DNA of 64,000 nucleotides from assembly GCA_017618625.1 (NCBI GenBank), contig JAFZTV010000012.1:22044-86043 (forward strand), read 5' to 3'. Source of the stretch: Bacteroidales bacterium (lineage in GTDB: Bacteria > Bacteroidota > Bacteroidia > Bacteroidales > P3). A program made the translations under genes and the position numbers. Shown piece after piece: positions 22,687-31,328 of this stretch; position 1 is the first letter of the stretch; the number at the start of each line of letters is the position of its first letter. Under the pieces are notes generated by a model. The model made no database searches. It had not been told where the DNA came from and saw only the letters and a program-made list of their open reading frames with translations.

Positions 22687-23385
22687 ATGTCCGAAGAAGA
22701 GATTATCCATCTGAAAGATGTACTGATTAGCTACGACGATGAGTCGCCAGTGTTGTCGCATGTCAACCTTTCGTTGAAGAAAGGCGAATTTGCGTATCTC
22801 ATAGGCAAGAGCGGGGCCGGCAAGACCTCTCTGCTGCGCTCGCTTTATGCACAGCAGTCGATAGAAGGGTTGGAGGCCAACGTTTGCGGTTTCGACCTGC
22901 TAAAGATGAAACGCCGTCGCCTGCCTTTGTTGCGAAGAAAAATCGGAATAGTCTTTCAAAACTTCAATCTGTTGAACGACCGTAACGTGTATGACAACCT
23001 TTATTTTGTACTGAGGGCGACAGGTTGGAAGAAGCGCAAGCTGATGGACCAGCGTATCATGGAGACATTGGATGCTGTGGGATTGGCTGGAAAGGCACAG
23101 TCGCGCACACGTCAGCTTTCGGAAGGCGAGCAGCAGAGGGTCGGAATCGCGAGGGCGTTGATAAACAACCCTGAGCTGATTCTGGCCGACGAGCCGACAG
23201 GCAATCTTGACCCCATCACATCTTCGGAGATTATGCAGCTGCTGACGGATATCAACAAAAACTCCCAGATACCGATGCTCATCTCCACACACGATTTCAT
23301 GATGATTGACAAATTCCAGGCACGTGTGATATGCTGCGAGAACGGCACGCTGGTTGACCCCGAACAGGGCGGCGCTCAAGACTAG
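22687..23385 (+). CDS. ftsE: FtsE-type cell division ABC ATPase (232 aa)
   Basis: ATPase partner of FtsX, which activates septal peptidoglycan hydrolases. Walker A GKSGAGKTS (40-48), Q-loop FQNFNLLNDRNVYDNL, signature LSEGEQQR (Glu where Gly is usual), Walker B ILADEPTGNLD, H-loop STHD. Start at ATG 22687 matches family length. No ftsX follows; the next gene encodes an OmpA-family protein. LolD-type transport remains an alternative. Confidence 0.85.
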   Translation: MSEEEIIHLKDVLISYDDESPVLSHVNLSLKKGEFAYLIGKSGAGKTSLLRSLYAQQSIEGLEANVCGFDLLKMKRRRLPLLRRKIGIVFQNFNLLNDRNVYDNLYFVLRATGWKKRKLMDQRIMETLDAVGLAGKAQSRTRQLSEGEQQRVGIARALINNPELILADEPTGNLDPITSSEIMQLLTDINKNSQIPMLISTHDFMMIDKFQARVICCENGTLVDPEQGGAQD

Positions 23386-23518
23386 ACGCTTGCGTTGTTG
23401 GACAATAAAAATGTGCTGCGGATGTAATTAATGAGGCGCAAACGGCACTAAACAATAAAAACCAGTGGCTGGCGTTTTATTTAACAGTCAGTGATTTGAA
23501 AAAAATACAGTTCCAGAT

Positions 23519-24448
23519 ATGAAGAAGATTCTTTTATTGATTCTTGCGGTGCTGGTCGTGGCGCCGGGACTTTCGACACAGAACAAGACCGAAAAGAAGG
23601 GGAAAAAGGTGGTTTCGCCCATATTGGAGGGACGCCAGAAGGTGCGCCAGACCGACTACGACTCGGTGTGGAAGTTTACCACCTTCGACAACAAGAAGAA
23701 ATACTATTGCGATTTCGACTATACAAGGGTGGTCGATATTGTTGCGCAGAAAAAGCCCGAGTGGGGATCGTTTCAGCCGGTAATGAACTATCTACTTACC
23801 GTTCCGCGTGCACCACTACGTATCTGCGCGGTGTTTGCCATTAATCCGAACATAACCAACGAGGAACATCGCAATGCGCTTATCGAAGCTGCCCGTTATG
23901 ACGCAAAAGAGGCTTACGCCCTGTTCACCGATTGGGCGCAGGAGCAGGAAATGAAGAACAAATTCTCATTCAATGTGGCACAGGTTGATTACCGTTACTG
24001 GAAAGGCAATAGCTATTTTCTGTCTGAGCCGCCTACGGACGATATTATTGTTGTCGGCTACATTCTTTACTTTGGTACCAAGAAAATTGACTTGTTCCCT
24101 AATGCTACAGCCGATGCGCAGACTTTCAAAGACATCAAGTTCTTCCCGAACGATGCAACTATAGTTGATTCGTATATACCTGTGATTGACTCACTTGCCA
24201 GCTACCTCAACGCCCACGACAATTATGAGGTTCTGCTGACTGGATATACCGACAACCAGGGCACCTCGGCCTATTGCACCGGCTTGGCTCGTCAACGTGC
24301 CACGGAGGTGAAGAAACTTTTGTTGAAGCGCGGTATTGCAGAGTACAAGATTGAAATTGACCCCAAGGGCTCTGCCGACCCCATAGGCGACAACAGCACC
24401 TACGAGGGCCGCATTGCCAATAACCGTGTGGCGATAAAGATACAGTAG
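23519..24448 (+). CDS. OmpA-family protein with peptidoglycan-binding domain (309 aa)
   Basis: Signal peptide (residues 1-20, MKKILLLILAVLVVAPGLST). An unrecognised N-terminal half (about 30-205) is followed by a C-terminal OmpA domain (about 210-309): FFPNDATIVDSYIPVIDSLASYL, YEVLLTGYTDNQGTSAYCTGLARQRATEVKKLLLKRGI, and NNRVAIKI. The Asp and Arg that bind meso-DAP are in place (TDNxG; N-x-R near the end). It probably tethers the outer membrane or a complex to the wall. Start follows ftsE by 133 bp. Confidence 0.85.
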   Translation: MKKILLLILAVLVVAPGLSTQNKTEKKGKKVVSPILEGRQKVRQTDYDSVWKFTTFDNKKKYYCDFDYTRVVDIVAQKKPEWGSFQPVMNYLLTVPRAPLRICAVFAINPNITNEEHRNALIEAARYDAKEAYALFTDWAQEQEMKNKFSFNVAQVDYRYWKGNSYFLSEPPTDDIIVVGYILYFGTKKIDLFPNATADAQTFKDIKFFPNDATIVDSYIPVIDSLASYLNAHDNYEVLLTGYTDNQGTSAYCTGLARQRATEVKKLLLKRGIAEYKIEIDPKGSADPIGDNSTYEGRIANNRVAIKIQ

Positions 24449-24458
24449 TCGGTAGTTA

Positions 24459-25424
24459 GTGGTCAGTAATAAGGAGATATATAGGCAACTATGCGAAACA
24501 GAGGGCGGCAGAATCCCTCTGTTTTTGCAATATTGGTGGATGGAGGCAGTGTGTGTGGGCAAGCAGTGGGACGTGGCGCTTGCCTTCGCTAAGGATGGTT
24601 CGGTCTTGGGTGCTATGCCATACCTCATAGGCTCGAAGTTTGGGCTGCGATATGTTGTCCAGCCGCAGCTTACACAGTACAACGGCCCGTGGTACAACTA
24701 TCCCGAGGGGATTAATATGCGCAAGCGCATCCAGTTTCAGTACGATGTTGACGAGCAGCTGATAGCACACATGAAAGGTTTGCGGCTCGCCTTCTTCAGC
24801 CAGAGTTTTTCGCCAAGTGTGACAAACTGCCTGCCATATCATTGGGCGGGGTTCAAGCAGACGACAAGGTACAGCTACCGTTACGACGACATATCCGCAC
24901 CAGAATCGCTCCTGGAGCTGATGAGCCCCAAGAACAGGAGGTACAAGATAGAAACGATGATGCCGTCGGTGGAAATCGAGAATATAGACTCTGCCGAGTT
25001 GGTGAGGATGCAAAACGACTACCTTCAGCGCCAAGGTAAGGACAGCCTGTTGTCCCAGGAGTTTCTCAAGAGTGTGTGTAACACAGCTGTGGGGCGCGGG
25101 AACGGGGTGGCGATAGCCCTTCGTGACAAATCGAATGGCAAACACATCGGAGCCGCTTTCGCGGTGTATGACAGCAACTGCGCATACGCCCTTGTGACTG
25201 CATACGACAAAGCAGGCGACGCCGCAGCGACAAATACCTGTATTTTCTGGGCACTGATAAAAACTCTTTCGGGACGCACAAAGGCTTTCGATTTCGAAGG
25301 CAGTATGGACAAAGGTGTCGAGTATTTCTTCCGTTCTTTCGGCGCCACGCCGGTGGCTTATCATCACGTGTGGAAGGTGAACAATCCTTTGCTGAAACCC
25401 TTTTTGGAAAGGCGTGGTATATGA
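24459..25424 (+). CDS. GNAT-fold acyl/aminoacyltransferase, FemAB/BioF2-like (321 aa)
   Basis: Begins at GTG 24459, 10 bp after the preceding stop; no in-frame ATG fits. QLCETEGGRIPLFLQYWWME at the N-terminus, an LMSPKNRRYKI segment in the middle, and a second half with GAAFAVYDSNCAYALVTAYDKA and FDFEGSMDKGVEYFFRSFGA give the duplicated-GNAT pattern of BioF2-like/FemAB proteins common in Bacteroidetes. Substrate unknown. It overlaps rlmH by 4 bp (ATGA). Confidence 0.75.
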   Translation: MVSNKEIYRQLCETEGGRIPLFLQYWWMEAVCVGKQWDVALAFAKDGSVLGAMPYLIGSKFGLRYVVQPQLTQYNGPWYNYPEGINMRKRIQFQYDVDEQLIAHMKGLRLAFFSQSFSPSVTNCLPYHWAGFKQTTRYSYRYDDISAPESLLELMSPKNRRYKIETMMPSVEIENIDSAELVRMQNDYLQRQGKDSLLSQEFLKSVCNTAVGRGNGVAIALRDKSNGKHIGAAFAVYDSNCAYALVTAYDKAGDAAATNTCIFWALIKTLSGRTKAFDFEGSMDKGVEYFFRSFGATPVAYHHVWKVNNPLLKPFLERRGI

Positions 25425-25891
25425 AAATCACTTTGTTGGTGGTCTCCAAGACCGATGTCTCATACGTCAAGGCTGGCCTCGACGAGTATGTGTCAAGGCT
25501 TAAGCACTATGCCGATTTCGAGGTTGTCACCGTGCTGCCCAAGATAGCCTCCTCGGCTTCGCCCGAAATGGTTAAGAGGCAGGAGGGCGAGCTGATTCTG
25601 AAACAGCTGCAGAAGGCCGACCGAATCGTGTTGCTTGACGAGCGAGGCAAGGAGTTCCGCTCCGTGGAATTTGCCGATTATATCCAGCGTCAGGCCAACG
25701 CCGCCGTGCGTCACCTCTGCTTCGTCATAGGCGGTGCCTACGGCTTCTCCGAGGATGTCTATAAGGCTGCGCACGATAAACTTTCGCTTTCCAAGATGAC
25801 CTTCAACCACCAGATGGTGCGCCTCTTCTTCGCCGAGCAGCTCTATCGCGCCTTCACCATCCTCAACCACGAGAAATACCACAACGAGTGA
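25421..25891 (+). CDS. rlmH: 23S rRNA (pseudouridine1915-N3)-methyltransferase RlmH (156 aa)
   Basis: SPOUT methyltransferase. KITLLVVSKTDVSYVKAGLDEY at the N-terminus; knot motifs IVLLDERGKEFRSVEFADY, FVIGGAYGFSEDVY, and the C-terminal KMTFNHQMVRLFFAEQLYRAFTILNHEKYHNE, which ends in the highly conserved N-x-x-Y-H. Start at 25421 overlaps the preceding stop; the open frame further upstream is not part of the family. Full length. Confidence 0.97.
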   Translation: MKITLLVVSKTDVSYVKAGLDEYVSRLKHYADFEVVTVLPKIASSASPEMVKRQEGELILKQLQKADRIVLLDERGKEFRSVEFADYIQRQANAAVRHLCFVIGGAYGFSEDVYKAAHDKLSLSKMTFNHQMVRLFFAEQLYRAFTILNHEKYHNE

Positions 25892-25987
25892 TTGCGTTAA
25901 AGTGTAATTGTGTTAATGCGTTAGTGTGTTAATGCGTTAGTGTGTTAATGTGTTATTGCGTTAATGTGTTAATGCGTTAATGTGTTA
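25892..25987. repeat. GTGTTAATGCGTTA phrase array
   Basis: About seven imperfect 14-bp units (GTGTTAATGCGTTA and variants) directly after rlmH. Shorter relatives are at 35418-35460 and, inverted, at 60416-60446. Confidence 0.8.
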
Positions 25988-26067
25988 GAGGGGTGTGCTT
26001 AATAAAAAAACTATATCCATACACAATAATATTTATTTCCAGTGGTTATTTATATGTTGATAAGATT

Positions 26068-26140
26068 GCGACAGTAGCTCAGTTGGTAGAGCGGCGGCTT
26101 CCCAAGCCGCAGGTCGCGGGTTCGAGCCCCGTCTGTCGCT
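26068..26140 (+). tRNA. tRNA-Gly (anticodon CCC)
   Basis: 73-nt cloverleaf: acceptor GCGACAG/CTGTCGC with discriminator T, D arm GCTCAGTTGGTAGAGC, anticodon stem GCGGC/GCCGC with loop TTCCCAA (anticodon CCC at 26101-26103), and T arm CGGGTTCGAGCCCCG. CCA is not encoded. The start codon of the sialidase lies only 9 bp after its last base. Confidence 0.95.
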
Positions 26141-26149
26141 CAAGTGGTT

Positions 26150-27295
26150 ATGAAAACACTGCACAAAGTCTTTAACGGAAGCGCGACGGCAATGGTCTTG
26201 CTTCCTTTCTTTTTTATGTTCTCTTTTTCTGGGCTTCGAAGCGAGGCGCAGGAACTGAAGGTGATATACCAGGCACGGTTGTTCGCCCCTGGCGACGAAG
26301 GCTGCTTCTGGCGCATCCCTGCAATCCTCTGTCTTGATGACGGCACGCTGCTCGCCACTTGCGACCGCCGCAAGAACAACGAGGGCGACCTGCCCGAGGA
26401 CATCGATGTCATTTCCATGCGAAGCACAGACAACGGTCACTCGTGGAACGACCCCGTCACCGTGGCGCAAGGGCAGGGTAGGGGGCGCGGCTACGGCGAT
26501 GCCGCACTGGTGCAGTGTTCCAACGGCGACATCGTGTGCACCTTCGCGGGTGCGGCAGGGTTCTGGGAGTCGACAGAAGATAATCCCATTAGGACCTATG
26601 TGTGTCGCAGTTTTGACAGAGGCCTCACTTGGAGCGAACCTGAAGATATAACCACAGCGCTGTGGGGAAGCAAGACCATTCAGCCACAGGCACGAGTCTA
26701 TCGAGGTTCATTTAACGCCTCCGGCAACGGGTTGTGTCTTAAGAAAGGCAAATACAAAGGTCGTATCATGTTTGTCGCTGCGATGCGGCGAAACGACGTG
26801 TGGGCGGCAGACAATTTTGTTGTATATTCAGATGACAACGGGCATACATGGCAAGTCTCCGGGTGTGCTTTCGGTGGAGGCGACGAGGCAAAGGTGATCG
26901 AAATGCCCAACGGAAAGGTGCTCATGAGCACGAGGCAGAACGGTGCAAGGGGATTCACAATCTCCGACGACGGAGGACATACATGGCACAGTCAGGGACA
27001 TTGGGAAGAGATGAAAACCAACGCCTGCAACGGCGACATGCTTTTGCTGAAAAGATTCAAAGGGAAGAAGAACGTGCTGTTGCACTCATTGCCGAACTCC
27101 ATGCAGCGCGAGGATGTGACGCTCTTCGTGAGCTATGACGGAGGCAAGACCTGGCCGGATAAAGCGCTCGTCATGCCAGGTCCGTCGGCCTACAGTTCCA
27201 TGACGCGGCTCCCTGACGGCACTATAGCCATGTTCGTCGAAAAACTAGTAGATGGCAAGACCGAACTCTGGTTTCTGATAGTCAGCGCACGGTAG
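26150..27295 (+). CDS. Exo-alpha-sialidase, GH33 (381 aa)
   Basis: Releases terminal sialic acids from glycans. Start at ATG 26150 gives a signal sequence ending near EAQ. The arginine motif WRIP (residues 54-57) and five Asp-boxes (STDNGHSW, SFDRGLTW, SDDNGHTW, SDDGGHTW, SYDGGKTW) define the six-bladed sialidase propeller. The carbohydrate-binding domain often attached is absent. It follows tRNA-Gly by 9 bp with no promoter or Shine-Dalgarno between, and overlaps the convergent hydrolase by 14 bp at its 3' end. No nan operon is nearby. Confidence 0.92.
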   Translation: MKTLHKVFNGSATAMVLLPFFFMFSFSGLRSEAQELKVIYQARLFAPGDEGCFWRIPAILCLDDGTLLATCDRRKNNEGDLPEDIDVISMRSTDNGHSWNDPVTVAQGQGRGRGYGDAALVQCSNGDIVCTFAGAAGFWESTEDNPIRTYVCRSFDRGLTWSEPEDITTALWGSKTIQPQARVYRGSFNASGNGLCLKKGKYKGRIMFVAAMRRNDVWAADNFVVYSDDNGHTWQVSGCAFGGGDEAKVIEMPNGKVLMSTRQNGARGFTISDDGGHTWHSQGHWEEMKTNACNGDMLLLKRFKGKKNVLLHSLPNSMQREDVTLFVSYDGGKTWPDKALVMPGPSAYSSMTRLPDGTIAMFVEKLVDGKTELWFLIVSAR

Positions 27296-28709
27296 CCTTT
27301 ATCCATTCCGTCATCGCTTCAAGAGCCTCTGGCGCGAAAGTTTCCTCTATCAGCATATATTCCGACGGCAGCCCTTTGTCGCAGTGTTGGAAAAGGTGGT
27401 TGAGCCCCTCAAACCGCCTTGTGGTAAGCAACTCCGCCTTCACCGATTTCTTGATTGCGGCAAGGTTTTCCTCGGCCGATACCTGCAGGTCTTTTCCGCC
27501 GTTCATCGCCAGCACAGGGCATCTCACTTTCTTCAGGTAGTCGGTGGGGTCCAGTTCTATGAATCGCCGCATCCATGCCGCCTGCATCTGTATCTGTAGC
27601 GCCATCTGCGACGCCTCGTATGCGGTGAGGCCGACCTTCTTTCTTTCGGCTTTGGTCATCCCTTTCGAATGGCGGTCGGCAAAAGCCTTTAAGAGCGAGT
27701 CTAGCTCGCCGTCTTTGTGTTGCGGCAAGGCATCGAAGCAGTCTTTCAGGAATGCGTCGCGTGCCGCCACTAGCCCGCTGTCCACCCCGTCGGCGAGATA
27801 AAGGTCGCGGTTCTGCATCCTAAGTATCTCGCCGCCGTCAACCCCGGGCCCCGCCAGCATGACGATGAAGGCGACCTTTCTGTTGCGCGAGGCAATCATA
27901 GGTGCAATGCAGCCTCCTTCGCTGTGACCGACTATGCCCACCCGTTTCGGGTCGATGCCGGGCTGTTTTCTCAGCCAGTTGAACAGCCATTCCGCGTCCT
28001 CGGCCAGGTCGTCGGTGGTGATGTTCGTCACGTCGCCCAGGCTTTCGCCGGTCCCTCTGTCGTCATAGCGCAGGCTGGCAATCCCGTTCCGCGCCAAGTA
28101 GTCGGCTATTACAAGAAACGGCTTGTGCCCCAGCAGCTCCTCATCGCGGTTCTGCAAGCCCGACCCCGACACAAGCAGCACGCAAGGCACCGCCTCTCCC
28201 TTGATGTCGGGCATCGTGAGCGTTACCCCGACATCGATTTTCTCCCCGTGACTGTCCTTGTGGTTCAGCACCAGTCGTTGTTCGCTGTACGGGAACGGCG
28301 GCTGCGGCTCCTGCGGACGGTTCAGCTTGAACAGCCCCTGCGACGGCTTCAGCGTGATGTCTGTCACGTACAGCCCCTGTTTGAAACGCCCCGAAAAGAT
28401 GCTGTCCGCAGCGTTGTATCTCAATGTCATCTTTGCGCCGATGTCTTTTATCTGTATGCGCAGCGTGTCGCCCGCATAGCTCCATGTTGTGGGGCGCATA
28501 GCCTCTGCGCTCTGCATGGGGCTGTACAGCACCGGCTCCAGAGCCCCGCTTGCATCCTCTTCGAAAGTGATGTTCAGCGGCAGCGACACCTCTTCCAGCA
28601 TGCCCAGCCACCAGCGTCCCTTGAATTGCGACGGCATTTGTGCTTGCGCCATCACTGCGATGGCCGTAAAGAGCCACAAAGCCAGGATTTTTGACCTCAT
28701 TGCTTTCAT
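27282..28709 (-). CDS. Secreted alpha/beta hydrolase (475 aa)
   Basis: Start at 28709 (MKAMRSKILALWLFTAIAVM) gives a signal peptide and overlaps the rsgA stop (ATGA). A beta-rich N-terminal domain (about 25-145) precedes an alpha/beta hydrolase domain: VLLVSGSGLQNRDEE (oxyanion side), ASLRYDDRGTGES, nucleophile elbow GHSEGG (Ser), later Asp in MNGGKDLQVS and His in GLNHLFQ. This is the layout of Bacteroidetes S9-related or EstA-like esterases. The substrate is unknown. Frame open upstream to 29012, but that part is antisense to rsgA. Confidence 0.85.
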   Translation of the reverse strand: MKAMRSKILALWLFTAIAVMAQAQMPSQFKGRWWLGMLEEVSLPLNITFEEDASGALEPVLYSPMQSAEAMRPTTWSYAGDTLRIQIKDIGAKMTLRYNAADSIFSGRFKQGLYVTDITLKPSQGLFKLNRPQEPQPPFPYSEQRLVLNHKDSHGEKIDVGVTLTMPDIKGEAVPCVLLVSGSGLQNRDEELLGHKPFLVIADYLARNGIASLRYDDRGTGESLGDVTNITTDDLAEDAEWLFNWLRKQPGIDPKRVGIVGHSEGGCIAPMIASRNRKVAFIVMLAGPGVDGGEILRMQNRDLYLADGVDSGLVAARDAFLKDCFDALPQHKDGELDSLLKAFADRHSKGMTKAERKKVGLTAYEASQMALQIQMQAAWMRRFIELDPTDYLKKVRCPVLAMNGGKDLQVSAEENLAAIKKSVKAELLTTRRFEGLNHLFQHCDKGLPSEYMLIEETFAPEALEAMTEWIKATVR

Positions 28710-29626
28710 GTCAAGTCTTCTTGTATTTGGCCGAGAATACCTAGGTAGTTCCCATATCGTTCCGCCGAAATCTTCCCGTCGTCCACCGCCTGTTTCACCG
28801 CGCACCCCGGCTCGTGAGTGTGCGTGCAGGTGTTGAAGCGGCAGTCGTGCAGCCGTTCGCGTATCTCTGGGAAGAAATGCCCCAGCTCCTCCGCCTTGAT
28901 GTCCACCATCCCGAACTCCTTTATGCCCGGCGTGTCTATAAGAAAAGCCCCTGCCGTAGGCAGCGGGAATATTTCCGCGAACGTAGTTGTATGCTTCCCC
29001 TTCTCGCTCCATTCCGACACCTCGCCCGTCCTCAGGTTCAGGCTTGGCTCTATCGCGTTCAGCAGTGCCGACTTCCCCACGCCGCTGTGTCCGCTGAAAA
29101 GCACCGTCTTGCCGCAGATGGTCTCCCTCAGTTGCTCTAAGCCGGTCTTTCTTAGGGCGGAGGTTACGAGCACGGGATATCCGGCGGCCTCGTACATTGC
29201 CTTTAGGGAAGAGAGCGTGTCGAGCAGTTCTTTATCGTAGAGGTCCACCTTATTGAAGATGACGCAGGCGGGGATATGGTAGGCTTCGGCAGTGACGAGC
29301 AGGCGGTCGATGAAGCCCGTCGAGGTGCGGGGAAATCCAAGTGTGGCTACGATGCAGAGGAGGTCGATATTGGAAGCGATGACGTGAGTCTGTTTTGAGA
29401 GTTTGGTGGCTTTGCGCACGATGTAGTTACGGCGGTCGAGCACGTTGTTTATCATGCCTGTGCCGTCGTCCTGGAGTTGGAACTCCACGAGGTCGCCCAC
29501 GGCCACGGGGTTGGTCTGCTTGTTGCCGCGCAGACGGTAGTTGCCGCGCAGACGGCAGTCGAACGCAGCCCCGTCGGAGAGCACCTTATACCAACTACCC
29601 GTGGTGCGTGTTACCAAACCTTGCAT
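28706..29626 (-). CDS. rsgA: Small ribosomal subunit biogenesis GTPase RsgA (306 aa)
   Basis: Circularly permuted GTPase acting in late 30S assembly. The OB-fold N-terminus (about 1-65, TRTTGSWYKVL) precedes G4 NKVD, G5 TSA, G1 GHSGVGKSAL, G2/G3 TTTFAE and DTPGIKEFG, and a C-terminal zinc knuckle (CRFNTCTHTHEPGCAV). Full length. Its last bases overlap the start of the hydrolase gene. Confidence 0.96.
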   Translation of the reverse strand: MQGLVTRTTGSWYKVLSDGAAFDCRLRGNYRLRGNKQTNPVAVGDLVEFQLQDDGTGMINNVLDRRNYIVRKATKLSKQTHVIASNIDLLCIVATLGFPRTSTGFIDRLLVTAEAYHIPACVIFNKVDLYDKELLDTLSSLKAMYEAAGYPVLVTSALRKTGLEQLRETICGKTVLFSGHSGVGKSALLNAIEPSLNLRTGEVSEWSEKGKHTTTFAEIFPLPTAGAFLIDTPGIKEFGMVDIKAEELGHFFPEIRERLHDCRFNTCTHTHEPGCAVKQAVDDGKISAERYGNYLGILGQIQEDLT

Positions 29627-29630
29627 TCTG

Positions 29631-31091
29631 TCAGACTTTCACGGGGTCGGTGGTGAATTCTATTCCTAGGCGTTTGAATATCTTCCTATCCACCTCGCTG
29701 AGCATCTTGGTGGCGTGCACCTGGCATCCTTTCAGCTGCGGCAGACAGTCGAGTGCCTTGCGGCAGTTGGGGTCGCTCAGGCTCAGTATAGAGAGCGTCA
29801 CCAGCACCTCGTCGCTGTGCAGGCGCGGAGCCTTGCTGTGAAGCATGTCCACCTTGGTCTTCTGTATAGGCTCGATGGTCTGCTGCGGTATCAGCTGCAG
29901 CGAGTGGTCGATGCCCGAAAGATGTTTCAGCGCGTTGATGATAAGCGCCGCACTTGCCGAAAGCAGGTTGCTCGAATGTGCCGTGATGATGGTGCCGTCG
30001 GCCAGCTGTATTGCCGATGAAGGTGCCTGCTCCTCTTCCTCGCGTTTGTGGGCGGCTACGGTCGTGGGTCTGTCGTCGGTGGTCAGCTTCAGCTGCTTCA
30101 TCAGCAACTTTATCTTGTTTATCTCGCTCTCCGTGGCGCGTCCGTCGGCAAAGTTGCACAGGGTGTTGTAGTAGCGGCGTATTATCTCGTCTTTCGACGC
30201 CTCGCTGCACACCTCGTCGTCCGAGATGCAGAAACCCGCCATGTTCACTCCCATGTCGGTGGGCGACTTGTAGGGGTTCTCGCCGAAGATGCTCTCGAAT
30301 ATGGCGTTCAGCACGGGGAATATCTCTATGTCGCGGTTGTAGTTCACCGTCGTCTTGCCGTAGGCCTCCAGATGGAACGGGTCAATCATGTTCACGTCGT
30401 TCAGGTCGGCGGTGGCCGCCTCGTAGGCCACGTTCACAGGGTGCTTCAGTGGGATGCTCCAGATGGGGAAGGTTTCGAATTTGGCGTAGCCGGCCTTCAC
30501 TCCGTGTTTGTTCTCCAGATAAAGCTGACTGAGGCACACTGCCATCTTGCCGCTTCCTGGTCCCGGTGCCGTCACCACCACCAGCGGGTGTGTCGTCTCG
30601 ATATATTCGTTCTTGCCGAATCCCTCGTCCGAGCAGATATGTTCAACATCTGTCGGATAGTTTTTTATAAGGTGTAGGTATGCCACCTTTATGCCCATGC
30701 GCTCCAGCCGCTCACGGTAGGCTACGGCTCCGCTCTGCCCGTTGAAATGGGTGATGGCTACCGCTCCCACCTGCAGGCCGCGGCTCTGGAACTCGTCCCT
30801 CAGGCGCAGCACGTCGGCGTCGTAGGTGATGCCTAGGTCGGCGCGCACCTTGTTCTTCTCAATGTCCTCGGCGTTGATGGCGATGATGATTTCGAGTTGG
30901 TTGCTGAGCTGCATCAGCATCCTCAGTTTGCTGTCGGGTTGAAATCCCGGCAGTACGCGGCTTGCGTGATAATCATCAAAGAGTTTGCCGCCGAATTCCA
31001 GATACAGCTTGTTGCCATACTGTGAAATACGCTCCCTGATGTGCTCTGATTGGATTCTCAGGTACTTGTCGTTGTCAAAACCTTGTTTCAT
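29631..31091 (-). CDS. DUF1846 domain-containing protein (486 aa)
   Basis: Matches the conserved, function-unknown DUF1846 family in length and motifs: the N-terminal GFDNDKYLRIQSEHIRERI, LYLEFGGKLFDDYHASRVLPGF, VVVTAPGPGSGKMAVCLSQL (P-loop-like), ETFPIWSIPLKHPVN and LNDVNMIDPFHLEAYG. Cytoplasmic, no signal. It lies 4 bp upstream of rsgA and probably heads the transcript DUF1846-rsgA-hydrolase from the promoter at 31154. Confidence 0.88.
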   Translation of the reverse strand: MKQGFDNDKYLRIQSEHIRERISQYGNKLYLEFGGKLFDDYHASRVLPGFQPDSKLRMLMQLSNQLEIIIAINAEDIEKNKVRADLGITYDADVLRLRDEFQSRGLQVGAVAITHFNGQSGAVAYRERLERMGIKVAYLHLIKNYPTDVEHICSDEGFGKNEYIETTHPLVVVTAPGPGSGKMAVCLSQLYLENKHGVKAGYAKFETFPIWSIPLKHPVNVAYEAATADLNDVNMIDPFHLEAYGKTTVNYNRDIEIFPVLNAIFESIFGENPYKSPTDMGVNMAGFCISDDEVCSEASKDEIIRRYYNTLCNFADGRATESEINKIKLLMKQLKLTTDDRPTTVAAHKREEEEQAPSSAIQLADGTIITAHSSNLLSASAALIINALKHLSGIDHSLQLIPQQTIEPIQKTKVDMLHSKAPRLHSDEVLVTLSILSLSDPNCRKALDCLPQLKGCQVHATKMLSEVDRKIFKRLGIEFTTDPVKV

Positions 31092-31153
31092 GGTGTTGCT
31101 TATTTGAATGATTATGAAATATATATGATGGATTAATCAGTCAATTAAGCAAA

Positions 31154-31161
31154 CAAAAGTA
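31154..31161 (-). promoter_or_regulatory. -7 box (TACTTTTG) for the DUF1846 operon
   Basis: Exact TAnnTTTG match on the minus strand, 63 bp upstream of the start at 31091. Confidence 0.6.
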
Positions 31162-31328
31162 GGAAATAATCAACAAAATGCCAAATATAAGTTATAAACA
31201 ATTAACAAACGACTAGATGAAAATGCCCTAAGTGGCTGAAGGATTTTTTTGTTTGTGTGGGTACATTTATGCTTCAGGATGGACAACAAGAAATAACAAT
31301 ATCCTTTTCGATATTCCGTTAATAAATT

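Noticed and set aside
25892..25987. Possible CRISPR array
   Set aside because: Units are about 14 bp, directly adjoining and imperfect, without unique spacers; no cas genes in the window.
25993..26175. 60-aa open frame ending VAQLVERRLPKPQVAGSSPV and more
   Set aside because: This is the translation of tRNA-Gly, a well-known false ORF.
27282..29012. Longer start for the alpha/beta hydrolase (576 aa)
   Set aside because: The extra N-terminus is antisense-frame overlap with rsgA, and the signal peptide begins at 28709.
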